Source of the DNA: Fomes fomentarius
Lineage: Eukaryota > Basidiomycota > Agaricomycetes > Polyporales > Polyporaceae
Assembly (NCBI GenBank): GCA_022606135.1
Contig: JABYQN010000018.1
Span: 124,001 to 188,000 of the forward strand
Direction: 5' to 3'
DNA length: 64,000 bases
Below are positions 23,223 through 33,580 of the stretch, piece by piece (the first letter of the stretch is position 1; each line of letters begins with the position of its first letter). The notes below the pieces were generated by a model. That model had not been told where the DNA came from and ran no database searches. It saw only the letters and a list, made by a program, of their open reading frames with translations. Both the position numbers and the translations under genes were made by a program.

Positions 23223-23906
23223 TTCACCAGCTGAGGCCTCGCGCCTGCGGCCACTGGCGACGACCGGCACCGGTTCGACGCATCCGAGACCAAATCCTGG
23301 TCCACCCTCCTCAACACCGTCCGCGCTCTCCTCGGCGACTGCACCCCCTTCACGCTTGCCACGCCCGCTGGCACTGGCCAGTCGCCAGTCCTGAAGCAAG
23401 TCGTGCCCGCACTGGTACTCAGCACGTTGAAGTGGTCGAAGTATTTTTCATAGGAGCATTCGCTCAGCGAGAGCACCCTTAGCCGACTGTACATCGCGTT
23501 GTCCTGTACAGCGCGCGTACGATTGAGAGAAAGGATGTGCGCATACCTTACAAGTATGAGAGTGCTTACATTACCTTACTTAGATACTTGCATTCCTATT
23601 ACGGTAGATTAGCGTTCTAGTGATCCTGCCCGACATGTCCCCTTCCGTGCCCCTCTCTCCTCTTCCTTGCTTCTCGCCACCACCCCGTCTCGTCAATCTC
23701 ATTGATCGCACACTCTCTCTAGTGATATTCTACTCTCGTATTCTAGGCGACATCGTACAGTCGTTACTCGAATCGAATACTCGACTGTCCGCCGCACTCG
23801 CTCGCTCGACCGAACCCCTATCTCGCACCCCCGAACTTTTGCGTAGCACGAGGTTATCTCCTCTGCTTCGACAGCGGACCATCCCACAGCTCGGAGACAG
23901 GCCGTT
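23223..23906. other. Intergenic region upstream of the helicase
   Basis: The left part (23223-23500) has minus-strand open sequence that may be the poorly conserved upstream part of the PSD2 gene. From 23500 to 23906 there is pyrimidine-rich DNA (CCTCTCTCCTCTTCCTTGC near 23652) consistent with a promoter and 5' leader of the helicase. Confidence 0.4.
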
Positions 23907-26794
23907 ATGGCGACGAGCTACCTCCCGCAAACGATCCTACCAACTCACATCGCCCCGTCTCAAATCCGTCTGTCCAAGCTCACCCCACGAACATGTGATG
24001 ACCTCTCGAAGTACATCCTCGATAACGACCCGGCGGTTCTAGGTGTTGCAGTGCGCCTCGCATCGAACGGGGCGGTCAACGCTGTGGCGTTCGCGACTCC
24101 GGCGGAGGTGTTCTTTGTCGACATCGCCTCCACGAGTCCGGGCTCAAGCACAAGGTGGGGACCGTGGGGCGCCAAAATCACCGTGATCCCCGACAACTCG
24201 CAGCACACGAACATCAACTTGAAGTCAACATGCGGACTGCTCGGCCTGCTCCATAACCCGCGCTGCATGCTCGTGGGGTTCGGTATGGCGCAGATCGCTC
24301 TCCACCTGTACAGGAAATGCGGGTTGGCCGTTCACGGAGTGGATCTGGGGAGCCTGTATCCAAACATGAAGAGTGCGGCAGAGTTCGTGGCGGGAAAGGT
24401 CCATCAACTTGAAGCCGCGCAAAAGTATCGAATCCATGCGTTGTGGTGCCACCAGCAGCTACATGATGTGTGTTTGCGGGCGTGGATTTCGGCCATGTAA
24501 GTGGTTTCGTCCTTCTTATTTCATGTCCGAGTCGATAATGTGGAGTCTCAACCCGGATATATATCTTTTCCCGTCATTGGTGGCGCTGCGGTATGCAGAT
24601 GCGCAGAGAAGGCGATGGTAGCAATTGAAAATTGCTTAAAGGTCGATACCGACAATTTGCAGGACGTGGAGCTCCACGTGCTCGGGGAGTTGCTGATGAA
24701 TGTCGAGCTACTCGAGGCCGAGAAGACTATACAAATGGAGAACGATTTTGAGAATGTTGAGGTGGATGGGGATGGACAGATCATCATTCAGAATGCACGG
24801 TTCAATACACGAGTGCGAGCAAGCAATCAGGTAATGTGTTCAATCCCCCTTGCTCCATCGGTACTGACAACTTGCACACGTGGATAGACTTCGATCATGA
24901 TGGAGACGACGGACGGACACTTGGTGGTAGGCAAGGCCGTCAGTGTCCACGGCAAGAAGACCGGGGTGCAAGTCGTCGAAGGGAGTTTCCATGGAGGAGG
25001 GATCAAGCATATCCATGTCGTTGGACGCAAAGAGCTGACGAACTCTGAAGTCGCACGGAATAATTTTATCATGCAGCTCCTACAGGGCATCTCTTCACTC
25101 ACACAATATTCTCAGTTCATCGAGATGCTCTGGTTCTCGTCGAATCCCCCACCACGGTCGTATATCTCCACCACTCCATGCGCCTACTACAACTCCTTCA
25201 GTAAACTCAATCCTTCGCAGAAGGAGGTCGTTTGTGCAATGTGGTCGTCGTATGAGCCGCTCGTCGTCGTCCAAGGTACTATGCACTGTGTAATGTCACG
25301 CCATGAAAAGTATCGCTAATCCATCACAGGCCCTCCCGGGACAGGAAAGACGACGACAATCGCTGCAGCGCTGTGTGAATGGGACAGCAGTTGGTCTCCT
25401 GCATGGGTTGTTGCACAGTCGAATGTAGGTGTGAAGAATATTGCTCGCTCACTGGTCAAGTTCGACATCAACTTCAAGATCTTGGTGTCAAAGGAGTTCT
25501 ATATCGAATGGTGAGAGGCACTGTCTGCCGTACACCTATGCCATGCAGACTCAAGGTGACTCTTTTGTAGGCACGAGCACCTCTATGAGAGAATTCGACA
25601 TCGACTTATCCGCTCAGACAAGCTCGTTACTGATCCTGTCGTTGTGGAGCGTGAGATTGGTGGCGCAACTATCATTTTGTGTACAGTGGCAATGATGTCG
25701 AACCCGGCCCTCGATGCTGTCTTCCATCTCATACCTGTCGAGCGGTTGATCGTCGATGAAGCATCACAAATCGATTCCTTTGAGTTTATGGTGAATAACG
25801 TTCTCTCCGTTGTGCAGTCAGATGCTAACTATCCAACAGCACCTGTTTCATAAGTCCAGGCGCTTAAAGAAAGTATGTATGTTTGGTGACCCCAAGCAGT
25901 GTGAGTTGCCTCCTCTTGGATTACATCTCTCTTGTGTGGCAATCAGTGACATCTGCAATCAGTGCCTCCATACTACAAGGATACTGCTCTGAATATAAAG
26001 ACTATATTCGACTTCAAGCAGCTGAAGTCGTCCATCTACTTCCTCAATACACAGTACCGCATGCCGACTCCGCTGGGTGATTTCATCTCAGTCGAGATAT
26101 ACAACTCTGAGCTCGAGTCGGTGCACGATATTACAGATGGGTCGTGCTTGCGTTTTGTCGATGTCTGGCAAGGGTCCGAAACATCTGTTGGGTCAAGTTT
26201 CAAGGTCAGTAAGTTGTCAGCCAGCTTCAAAATGTATCCTCTGAGAGTGATAGTACTAATGCTCATTGAACATGTGTTAGAACTATGAGGAAGTTGACGC
26301 TGTAGTATCACTTGTCAAGAACTACTACCAGCACCTCGACTTCTGCATTATCACCCCATACGATGGACAGCGTGCAGCAATCACGCAGCGACTCAAAGCA
26401 GAAGATCTCCCTTGGGAGCGTGTCTACAACGTTGACAGTTTCCAAGGTGCGCCTCCTCCTACTCATCGTGGTTTTTTTGCTCATCGTGTACAACTACATA
26501 GGACACGAGGCCTCGTACGTCATCATCTCCACCGTGCGTACAAGGAACCCAGGATTCCTGAAGTCCCTCAACCGCGTAAATGTCATGCTCACCCGGTGTC
26601 AATCGGGTATGGTCGTTGTCACGAACCGAAGCTTCCTCGTCAACTCAGGTCGAGATACCCTCCTCTGGATCCTCGCACAGCAATGGCGAGAGTGGGGAGA
26701 CTCGTGGATTGACATGCTCGCACTGTCGAATGGGAGTGCAAAATTGCCTGGCATTAATCATATAGGTGCCCACTGCAATGTTCTCTGTCTCTGA
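23907..26794 (+). CDS. Superfamily 1 (UPF1-like) helicase with a degenerate exonuclease-like N-terminus
   Basis: Nine exons splice perfectly: 23907-24496, 24599-24830, 24888-25275, 25330-25510, 25571-25790, 25840-25900, 25963-26204, 26281-26446 and 26502-26794, giving 790 residues. Helicase motifs in order are I GPPGTGKTTT, II VDEASQI, III VCMFGDPKQLPP, IV-type LNTQYRMPTPLG, V NVDSFQG and VI NVMLTRCQSGMVVV. The family often has QGNEADY after motif V; here it is QGHEASY, so two conserved positions differ. The first ~200 residues (GVAVRLASNGAVNAVAFATP, FFVDIAS, LVGFGMAQIALHLYRKCGL) look like a divergent DnaQ/RNase D-type fold, which is inference. This family is expanded in agaricomycetes. Its substrate (RNA or DNA) is not shown by the sequence. 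The clean splicing makes it the best quality control for the window. Confidence 0.92.
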
Positions 26795-28453
26795 TCGAGC
26801 CCGGTCCCTAGACATGTAATATATGGGCAGTGCCGTTTGAGTGCAGTGAGTCTCTGCGTAGGAATCTAGTGTAGGACCTGTATGGTGCCAATCCAAGGCA
26901 GAGAATCGAGAGTCAACTCCACTTGAACATCCTGCCAGCGACGGTCCGCGCGAACTTTGCGTCCGCCTGGCGCTGTTTTAGCACGTCCAGCTTCCGCGAC
27001 ATCTCGTACTACTCGACCGCTACAGCCCAGTTATTTCCTGCGCCAGCTGAGAAGACTCAAGAGCCACAGACACGGACACAAGCAGGTGGGGGCGAGATGA
27101 GAACGAGACCGCTGCAAAGGACACGGAGAGAGGGAGCTCACCGCTGCTGCTGAAAGTCGGGAGCGCGCGTGACACGACTGTGCGTCGTTTGTCTGGCGAA
27201 TGCGGGTTTAGTCTTGAGGCGCGAGTGCACCGGCGTTGGCTTACCTTGGGAGGCTTCAAGTTCGAGGGTGTGCAAGTCTTCCTGTCGTCGCGCAAGGTCT
27301 CCTCGTCCGTCGGGTGCGCAGTACCGTATGTCCACATTGAAACGCCGTGACAAGCACTATCTAGCGAGAACTACTAGAGATGAAGCACATCCTACACAGA
27401 GCCACCGAGCCATATCGTGATGCCAACAGCAGCCGTGTGCGAATAAGTACAGGTATAGATAGTCTGTCGTGATGCGTCGTCGATACACAACCCAGAGATA
27501 GTCACCGTCACCCAGAACCAGCGCATACATTGGACGCGGCGGAGATGGAGAGAAGCCGATGAGTGCGAGCGGAGCTCACCGGAGCTTCAGGTTGCGCAAC
27601 TGATGCTGGACCTCCCGGATATCCTTCCGGTTCCACTTCCCTGAAGCGATCGCCCACACCTGGGACGACCAACCTCCATCAGCGTCCGTGTATGTGTGTG
27701 TGCTCGGCAGCGCTCGAGAGCGGGAGGGGCGGCGAACGTGAATGCGATGGGCTGCGGGAATGCGAGCGAGTGCTCTTCGTCGACGTCTGAGTAATTTCAC
27801 GGAGGACCGGGTGTGGTAGGTGCAGCAGTGACACCCATTCCGGAAATCGACAGAGAGGCTGCGTTTGCGCGCACCCCCGGGTCCGGGTCGTTCTGCTGAG
27901 AGCAAGAAGACTTGGCGGGAAGGGCGCCGGAAGTGGATAGGTGATCACTGGTGCGGGCGGAAGGACGACAGCTGGGTGCGCGGGGTGGAGCGGAAAGGCG
28001 AGTGTGCATCCACGCAAAGACGGATAAGAACGACCTTTGCACTTCGCCAGAGCACGAGGACGAAGTCCCATGATGTCTCTGAACCAGTGCGCCAAGCATG
28101 ACGATGAGAGCGTCGACGTGAGGCCGTTGTGTGTCGGCTTACCTGCGGAGGGCGGGAAGCACGAGGGGGCGAGGAGGTTCGGATAAGGTAGATTGGGAGG
28201 CGCGTGGAGCTGTCCGCGGTGCACAGAGTATGAGCGAATATGCTGTGGCTGGTACAGCAATGCGCGCAAGCAGAAGCAGGCGTGCGCAGGCACTGTATAG
28301 ATGCCCTGGATGAGATAATCATGTTCGAAAAACTATCGCCTCCTACCAATGTTTCGCAGCTTGCTGATGTGGCCATCGCGGACCCGGTACTGAAGGCTAC
28401 GCCCAGACATCAAGGGTCGGGAAGCCGACACAAGCAGGTGGACACGGGGCGGA
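26795..28453. pseudogene. Diverged remnants of the gene family also present in the long inverted arms
   Basis: Blocks at 27078-27325 and 28004-28080 resemble, in the same order and orientation, blocks at 28430-28720 and 28733-28810. Shared pieces include ACAAGCAGGTG, GAAAGTCGGG, TTAGTCTTGAGGC, CTTCAAGTTCGAGG and CACGCAAAGACNGAT. On the minus strand this could encode a small protein (GTAHPTDEE, then a hydrophobic segment). No complete frame survives. I cannot name the family. 27400-27570 shows nothing recognisable. Confidence 0.45.
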
Positions 28454-29602
28454 GAGCTCCCGGTGAAAGTCGGGGGCCTCGCGCAGGACAGCTAGTTTGA
28501 CGACTGTGCGGCGTCGTTGTTCTGGAGCGGAAACTCGGGCGGGTTAGTCTTGAGGCAGGTATCATGGCGTGAGGTGACCTGGTATGCTTCAAGTTCGAGG
28601 GACGAGTCCTCCCTGTTGTTGCACAAAGTCTTTCCTCACACTCTGCAGGCGCACCCGCTTCGGCAGTCCGCATCTCGTCCGTTGGATGCGTCCTTGGTCG
28701 GCGCATCAGTACCGTGTACTATGTGATGTTGTACGTGCACGCAAAGACCGATGAGAGTTAACTTTTCGCTTCGCGAGAACATGAGGAAGAAGTCCCTACC
28801 GTGTCGATGGCTCCACACCCAAAGAGCACGCCGAGGATGACGATGCCAATGACGGTGAGGGGGGAGAGCGTCGACGCGAAGACAGTGCGAGGCATGCGAA
28901 GCAGATTCGCTGTGTCCGCAAAGAATGGACTGCGTGCAGAGTGGCCGGGGCTTGAAACTGCACAGAGTACCCTCCTGGCGTGGTGCCGTTGCTGAGGACT
29001 ATGCTGCAGCCTGCAGGCTGGCAGGATGGCGGGGAGCCTCGCGTCACCATCTCGTCTGTTACCTGGTATCGCCCGGACGAGCGAAATTGGTTGTTGGGGG
29101 TGATGATGACCAGACGCCGGTCGGTCCGGCAACGGTCGATCCGAACACTACCTTGCTCTATTACGGAAGGCGGAAGGGAACATGAAGAGGCGGACCGAGC
29201 AGTTGGTGCAATATTATGAGACCATTCAAGCTATGGTGCACGGACCGGCGGATGATGGGAGCCATGCGGTTCGCATCCCCCTATACCTCTTGGCGAGCGA
29301 TCCCAAATCTGCGATCGCTCGCCCATCCAAACCCGCACAGCAATCACTTCCGCCATTGTAGGAGTGGGTTTCTATCTTGGCAGGAAGTGCAGGAGACCAC
29401 TATTCCATGCTTGGGGACAACCAGTGGGAACAAACTCTGTGTATATTGGAACCAATTCGCATCATTGAGTCTAGTGTTGTCCGCTCAATCTAACTCCATC
29501 ACAAGTATCGAACACCTTGTTACTTTGCTTTGCTTGTGTAAGTGACGATGCTGATACTTCTGCTTGCTGCCTGTAGCTGAACTGCTCATGTACCGGTCGA
29601 AA
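28454..29602. repeat. Left arm of a 1,149-bp inverted repeat
   Basis: This segment is repeated in reverse complement at 33581-34729. Both arms are exactly 1,149 bp. Encoded open frames are identical apart from the outer end, and the only differences I found are two substitutions within the outermost 25 bp. The arm contains minus-strand gene remnants, including MPRTVFASTLSPLTVIGIVI, a membrane-like segment. Homology to the 27-kb paralog continues to the left of the arm edge, which suggests the left arm is the original and the right arm the copy. Confidence 0.93.
28470..29200 (-). pseudogene. Remnant of a small membrane-protein gene in the left arm
   Basis: Readable pieces are RRLVIITPNNQF, SGRYQVTDEMVTRGSPP, GCSIVLSNGTTPGGYSVQFQ and, in another frame, a hydrophobic segment TLSPLTVIGIVILGVLFGCG followed by a possible donor. 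The pieces look like a short extracellular region followed by a transmembrane helix, broken by a frameshift near 28940. The family is not recognised. An identical copy runs on the plus strand at 33983-34713. Confidence 0.35.
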
Positions 29603-29860
29603 TTGCTCCAGGATGTCCGCCAGCCCGGCACTCTTCCGGCTGTATGCGCTTCTGATTGTACTGGACCTGTTCATGTCCCAGTCGCAATTGCTTCCAAATA
29701 ATGGTGAGCCCGAAGCGTTTTCGGCCGTATCCATTTCTCCTTCCAGCTGACCTGCTCATGTACAGGTCGCAATCGCTTCGGGATTTTGCTGAGCCGGGAG
29801 CGTTTTTCAGTGGTATGCCCTTCTTGTAGCTGATGTACTTCTGAACCGTGCATGTATAGG
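29575..29860. repeat. Degenerate tandem repeats of about 95 bp
   Basis: About three diverged units share the core CTGCTCATGTACNGGTCG followed by CAAT(C/T)GCTTC and GAGC..GAGCG..TTTTC..GT. On the minus strand they read as repeated peptides such as RPVHEQ, RLRPVHEQVSWKEKW and RLGHEQVQYNQK. The first unit straddles the inner edge of the left inverted arm; the right arm has only the beginning of this unit, then unrelated DNA. Confidence 0.6.
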
Positions 29861-30114
29861 TCGGAGTCATGATGGTGACTTTGATAGACAAGGCGGTATG
29901 AGGCCATGGTGTTCTATAATTCCTGGACTGCCTCTTGGGAACGGACCGCACGAAGCAATAGGACTATGTAAAGCTGGACGAGTAAATGTAGAACTACACT
30001 AGACTGAGTCATGTTGTCAAGATCGTTATGTAGGGCAATTGAGAGTGAACCCGTCATCCTCCTCACACTCGCAACCTCACCAATCCGTGGTACAGCTCCC
30101 CTCTGCTCCTCTGC
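29861..30114. other. Short spacer downstream of the AT-hook gene
   Basis: No coding signal. It contains the 3' flank of the minus-strand AT-hook gene. Confidence 0.4.
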
Positions 30115-32252
30115 TCATCGGTTCCACCTCTTGCGCTTCCCCAATGTCACCTCGTGGTCTACCCCCTTGTCTCCATAGTCGGTCTCGTCACCGTCATCCG
30201 CTTCACTGCCTGGGTCATGGACCACATGCAGCATCTCCATCTGCGACTTCAGACGTGCCTTATAGCCCTCCACCACGTGTAGTGCCCGTATAAGGTCCTT
30301 CTTCCTCGGATCTTTTGACGGCCGGCCTCGCTTGCCAGTGCGATGCTATTAAGAGAACGTTAATGAAATACCGTAGCCATACTCCGATACGTACTGTCTT
30401 CTTACGCCCCGCCTTCCACTTGGTGCTGATTGACGGCATATTATCTACCATCTCCCGAAACGACGCGATGCCCACGGTAGTGCTGTTAGCTAGGCTCCTC
30501 ATATCCGGTGCCAAGGTCTTGCAAATATGGTCTCAGCTGTGCTGGCAAACGAGAAACTACGAGTCACTTACCCTTGGCCCATTCAAGGCATACTTCCATT
30601 CAGTCGGTCGTCTAGCTAGTATGGTGCTGTAGAACTTGACGGAGCCTAGCTGGTAATCGTACACTGGTAATACCTTGTAGGTCTTGTCAGTCAGCGCGAT
30701 GGGGTCGCAAGCGTAGCTGTCACCTACAATATCACATGCATGTCAGCACCACATAACGCATTATCAAGATGCCACTCACCCAAAATGTGCTTCTCATCCA
30801 GCATGCCGTGTGATGTGAGGTCGTTGAATAGCTCCAGGGACACCATACAGAAGGATTTGCGGTACACATGGACGTACTCCGACATGTAGTACCGGTGTGA
30901 ACGGTGATTGAAAGCAAATGGATTAGTATGGTTTGCGGGTGTGGCCACAAGTTTGAGGAACCGGTCGGAAGCCCAGATAGCCATGTATGCTGGCAATCCA
31001 GAACGCAACCGGCCAAACATCTCATTGTCCTTGCACACCACGGTCGTTGGGGTGCCAGGCCACATAGATATGAGATGGAGGAGGTCGTTCGCAGTGTGCT
31101 TGCCTAATCCGTTGAAGACGGTTTGCACGCTGTACAGCGATGCTATGATGGGAACATCATTCTGTGGACCGATGTCCCCCTCCAGCACTTGCGTCCTCCA
31201 AGCATCCAGCATATACAAAGCTTCTTCGGTCTCATATATCCAGTCGGGTCCATGACCTTTGTCCCACAGCGCGCCCCAATACTTACAAAACAAGTGTCAT
31301 TGTCTTATAATGATTGATAGTACATCGGGAAACCCACCTCCGATTTGGGCAGCACATCAGCAGGACTCCACAGTACTGGACGGCTAAATACATGGAAGCG
31401 CACCAGACGCGAGAAGTCTGTGACAATGATAGCGCGATCCTGGCAGACAAGTGCACCAAATACATTGACAAGTCTGTCCCCACCAGTCAGAGAAGACTGA
31501 CAGCCTGGGACAACGAACTGGGAGGGCAGGATGAAAGAGCGGAGGCGGTTGGCCTTTGACTTGTTTCTGTTGGGTCCTGGTGCGCAGTTCCCAACGAGAG
31601 CACGGTAGTCTTCGAGGGAGACAATGCTGATACAGGCTTCCAGGCCAAGATGGATACGTACGGCGTGCTCCAACAGGTGTCAGCCTCCCGACGTGGAGAA
31701 AAGTCTTTGCAGAATGGCGGAGACACTTACGAATCCAGCAGCCAATATGATCTCCTTGCCCCGTGACTGGACAGCGACAGGACCGGGTGTGAGTGGCTTC
31801 ACCAGGAACGTCAGCGGCTCCCAAGCCTTCATTTCAAGTCGCTCTTGGTTGTACTTGTTCACTTCATAGTCCGCCGGCATTTCTTCTTGGGTGTCTTTGT
31901 ACCCCCACGACTCGCATGTCATGGTGGTATACTTGCGCTGCCGAGTACCAATAGCAAAACACCGCGGAAAGAAGGCCCAGTGTCCTGTCAGACCCAATTA
32001 TCGTTCCGGATTTCCTGTACATAAACACTGTACTCTGCGGCGTTATGCTCACCTGTCAGCACTTCTCCCAGGTGTGTGTTTGCATACTCTTTGATGGCGC
32101 GGGTGACTATATAGTGGTATGCACTTTGAGTGTCGCCTTCTGGCATTCTAAAGGAGGGCACAACACAAATACTGTGAGATGTTGTCGTGGAGTTGGGTTC
32201 GAAGGAACACTAGCAGGCCGAAACGCGAACTGTCACAGTGTGACGATGTCAT
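30115..32252 (-). CDS. Unrecognised 582-residue protein with a C-terminal AT-hook
   Basis: Eight exons join in phase with GT-AG introns: 32167-32252, 32053-32123, 31731-31984, 31338-31667, 30780-31281, 30572-30723, 30395-30517 and 30115-30345 (1,749 nt with stop). The protein is mostly globular-looking: LRTQLHDNISQYFAYHYIVT, TMTCESWGYKDTQEEMPADY, SRPVLWSPADVLPKSEYWGA, WDKGHGPDWIYETEEALYML, VYRKSFCMVSLELFNDLTSH. The C-terminal ~80 residues are highly charged and carry a canonical AT-hook core in HRTGKRGRPSKDPRKK, an acidic patch (EADDGDETDYGDK) and a final basic cluster GKRKRWNR. This points to binding of AT-rich DNA in the nucleus, which is inference. I see no signal peptide, membrane span, helicase, polymerase or known transposase motif. 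It is the only intact gene between the two 1,149-bp arms. I chose the Met at 32252 because the frame and first intron fit; an upstream start is possible. Confidence 0.75.
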
Positions 32253-33122
32253 GCTGCAATCACACACATCGCTTGCTGGCCTCAACTCTATATTAAGGGC
32301 ACATAACAGCAATTTCTTTGGCAAATGGCAGGTGCAATAACCACATATATCCCTCAAAACGAACACTACATGTTGTTGTTATTCTATAATAATCCAGACC
32401 AGTGGCGTCACACTGGCGCTAGCAAATGTTACACCCCTGAGCGCCCAAAGCTGTCACTCCAAGTCAATGTCATGATGCCAACTGTGTGAAGGGAGACTCA
32501 GCGTAGCAACATGAGAGCAAATCATGGTTACGAGCTTTACCAGTGCGATGTGCGGAACGAGACGAGATAACGGCTACCGTGGACAAAGCCAGTTCCAAAT
32601 GTTTGACCATGTCCGATCTGGATGCAGTCAAGCACCTCCTCACAGACCGCAACAACGAACGCGCGAACAAACCAACGAGGGCAGCCACACGCGCGCAGCA
32701 GCATTATTGCCACCAACCTGCTCGCCCCACCCAGGGATACCGCTCGCACGGAGGATTTGACCAGAACCCAGCCGCCATGCTGTCACCAGACAGCGGCCAC
32801 GCGGAGGACGTGGCAAATGAGGTGAGGTGCATGGGGTAAAATAAGAAGTTCGTGAATTTGTCGGAGGTGGGGAAGAGGATGGACATGCTCAAAGACGCAA
32901 CCGCGCAGAACTGCTGGAGGATACGAGTTGTGAGAGCAGGCTGTCGACACCATGCTCGCAATGGAGTGGGCTCCAAGACTCACCCGTTACTCAGAAGGCG
33001 ACGGGCGACGGTGAAAGGATTGAAACCTTCTCCATAGACTCATATTGTACTTACTCGCGTGCTGCTCATCCCAATCCCTGCTCCGTGCACATCCGACCCA
33101 ACCACCGACCCTCGACACCACA
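32253..33122. other. Spacer inside the inverted-repeat structure
   Basis: No gene is supported. Short open frames on both strands (32543-32839, 32704-32976) lack motifs. The segment includes the presumed promoter of the minus-strand AT-hook gene. Confidence 0.4.
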
Positions 33123-33578
33123 CTATGCCCCGCTCATCTCGACATCCCCATCCTCGTCTGGCCCATTCGCCACGGCCACGCCGCCCCCGAGATCCTGCGA
33201 GTCCGCAAGGAGGGCCTCCGCAGCTTCACGGATGGATGTGATCTTCGCACGCATGACCTTGATCAACTCCGGGAAGAGGGACTCAGGCATGTACGGTCCT
33301 TCGGACTCGACACTGACTGTGAATGGATGGGGCGTCAGCACAGATGGAGGTAAGAGGAAGAGAGAATGAGAGGGACACGCACAGATAGATCAGTCGCATA
33401 TCCTCTTCAGGTCCACACATCCCTCAAACTCCTTATGCAGCAGTACCTCGCGTGACATCGTCTCCTTGTGCAGCTGGCGCTCGTTGATTGACACCGGGCT
33501 GAAACACTTCGCGAACTTCTCTGCGAGATGTGGAGGAACAGGGATTGATTTGAGTTGAAAGAGTGGGTGTAGCCGGTA
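33123..33578 (-). pseudogene. 3' end of an unrecognised gene, cut at the right inverted arm
   Basis: Reading leftward from the arm edge: LFQLKSIPVPPHLAEKF, CFSPVSINERQLHKETMSRE, then a frame change near 33420, MRLIYL, an intron, and VESEGPYMPESLFPELIKVM with an acidic end GPDEDGDVEMSGA and TAG at 33123-33125. Codon use and the intron look genuine. The open frame runs right up to the junction at 33580/33581, so the upstream part of the gene appears to have been removed or displaced by the arm. Family not recognised. Confidence 0.5.
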
Positions 33579-33580
33579 CG

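Noticed and set aside
1..26800. Blaming all frameshifts on low sequence quality
   Set aside because: The helicase (nine exons), the Zn2Cys6 gene (thirteen exons) and the RING gene read through without a single error, which makes a high indel error rate unlikely, though single homopolymer cases (near 2836 and 22379) remain open.
27560..28300. A complete gene on the minus strand of 27.6-28.3 kb
   Set aside because: The 204-codon frame does not continue the paralog's coding pieces and has no consistent introns; better read as remnant sequence.
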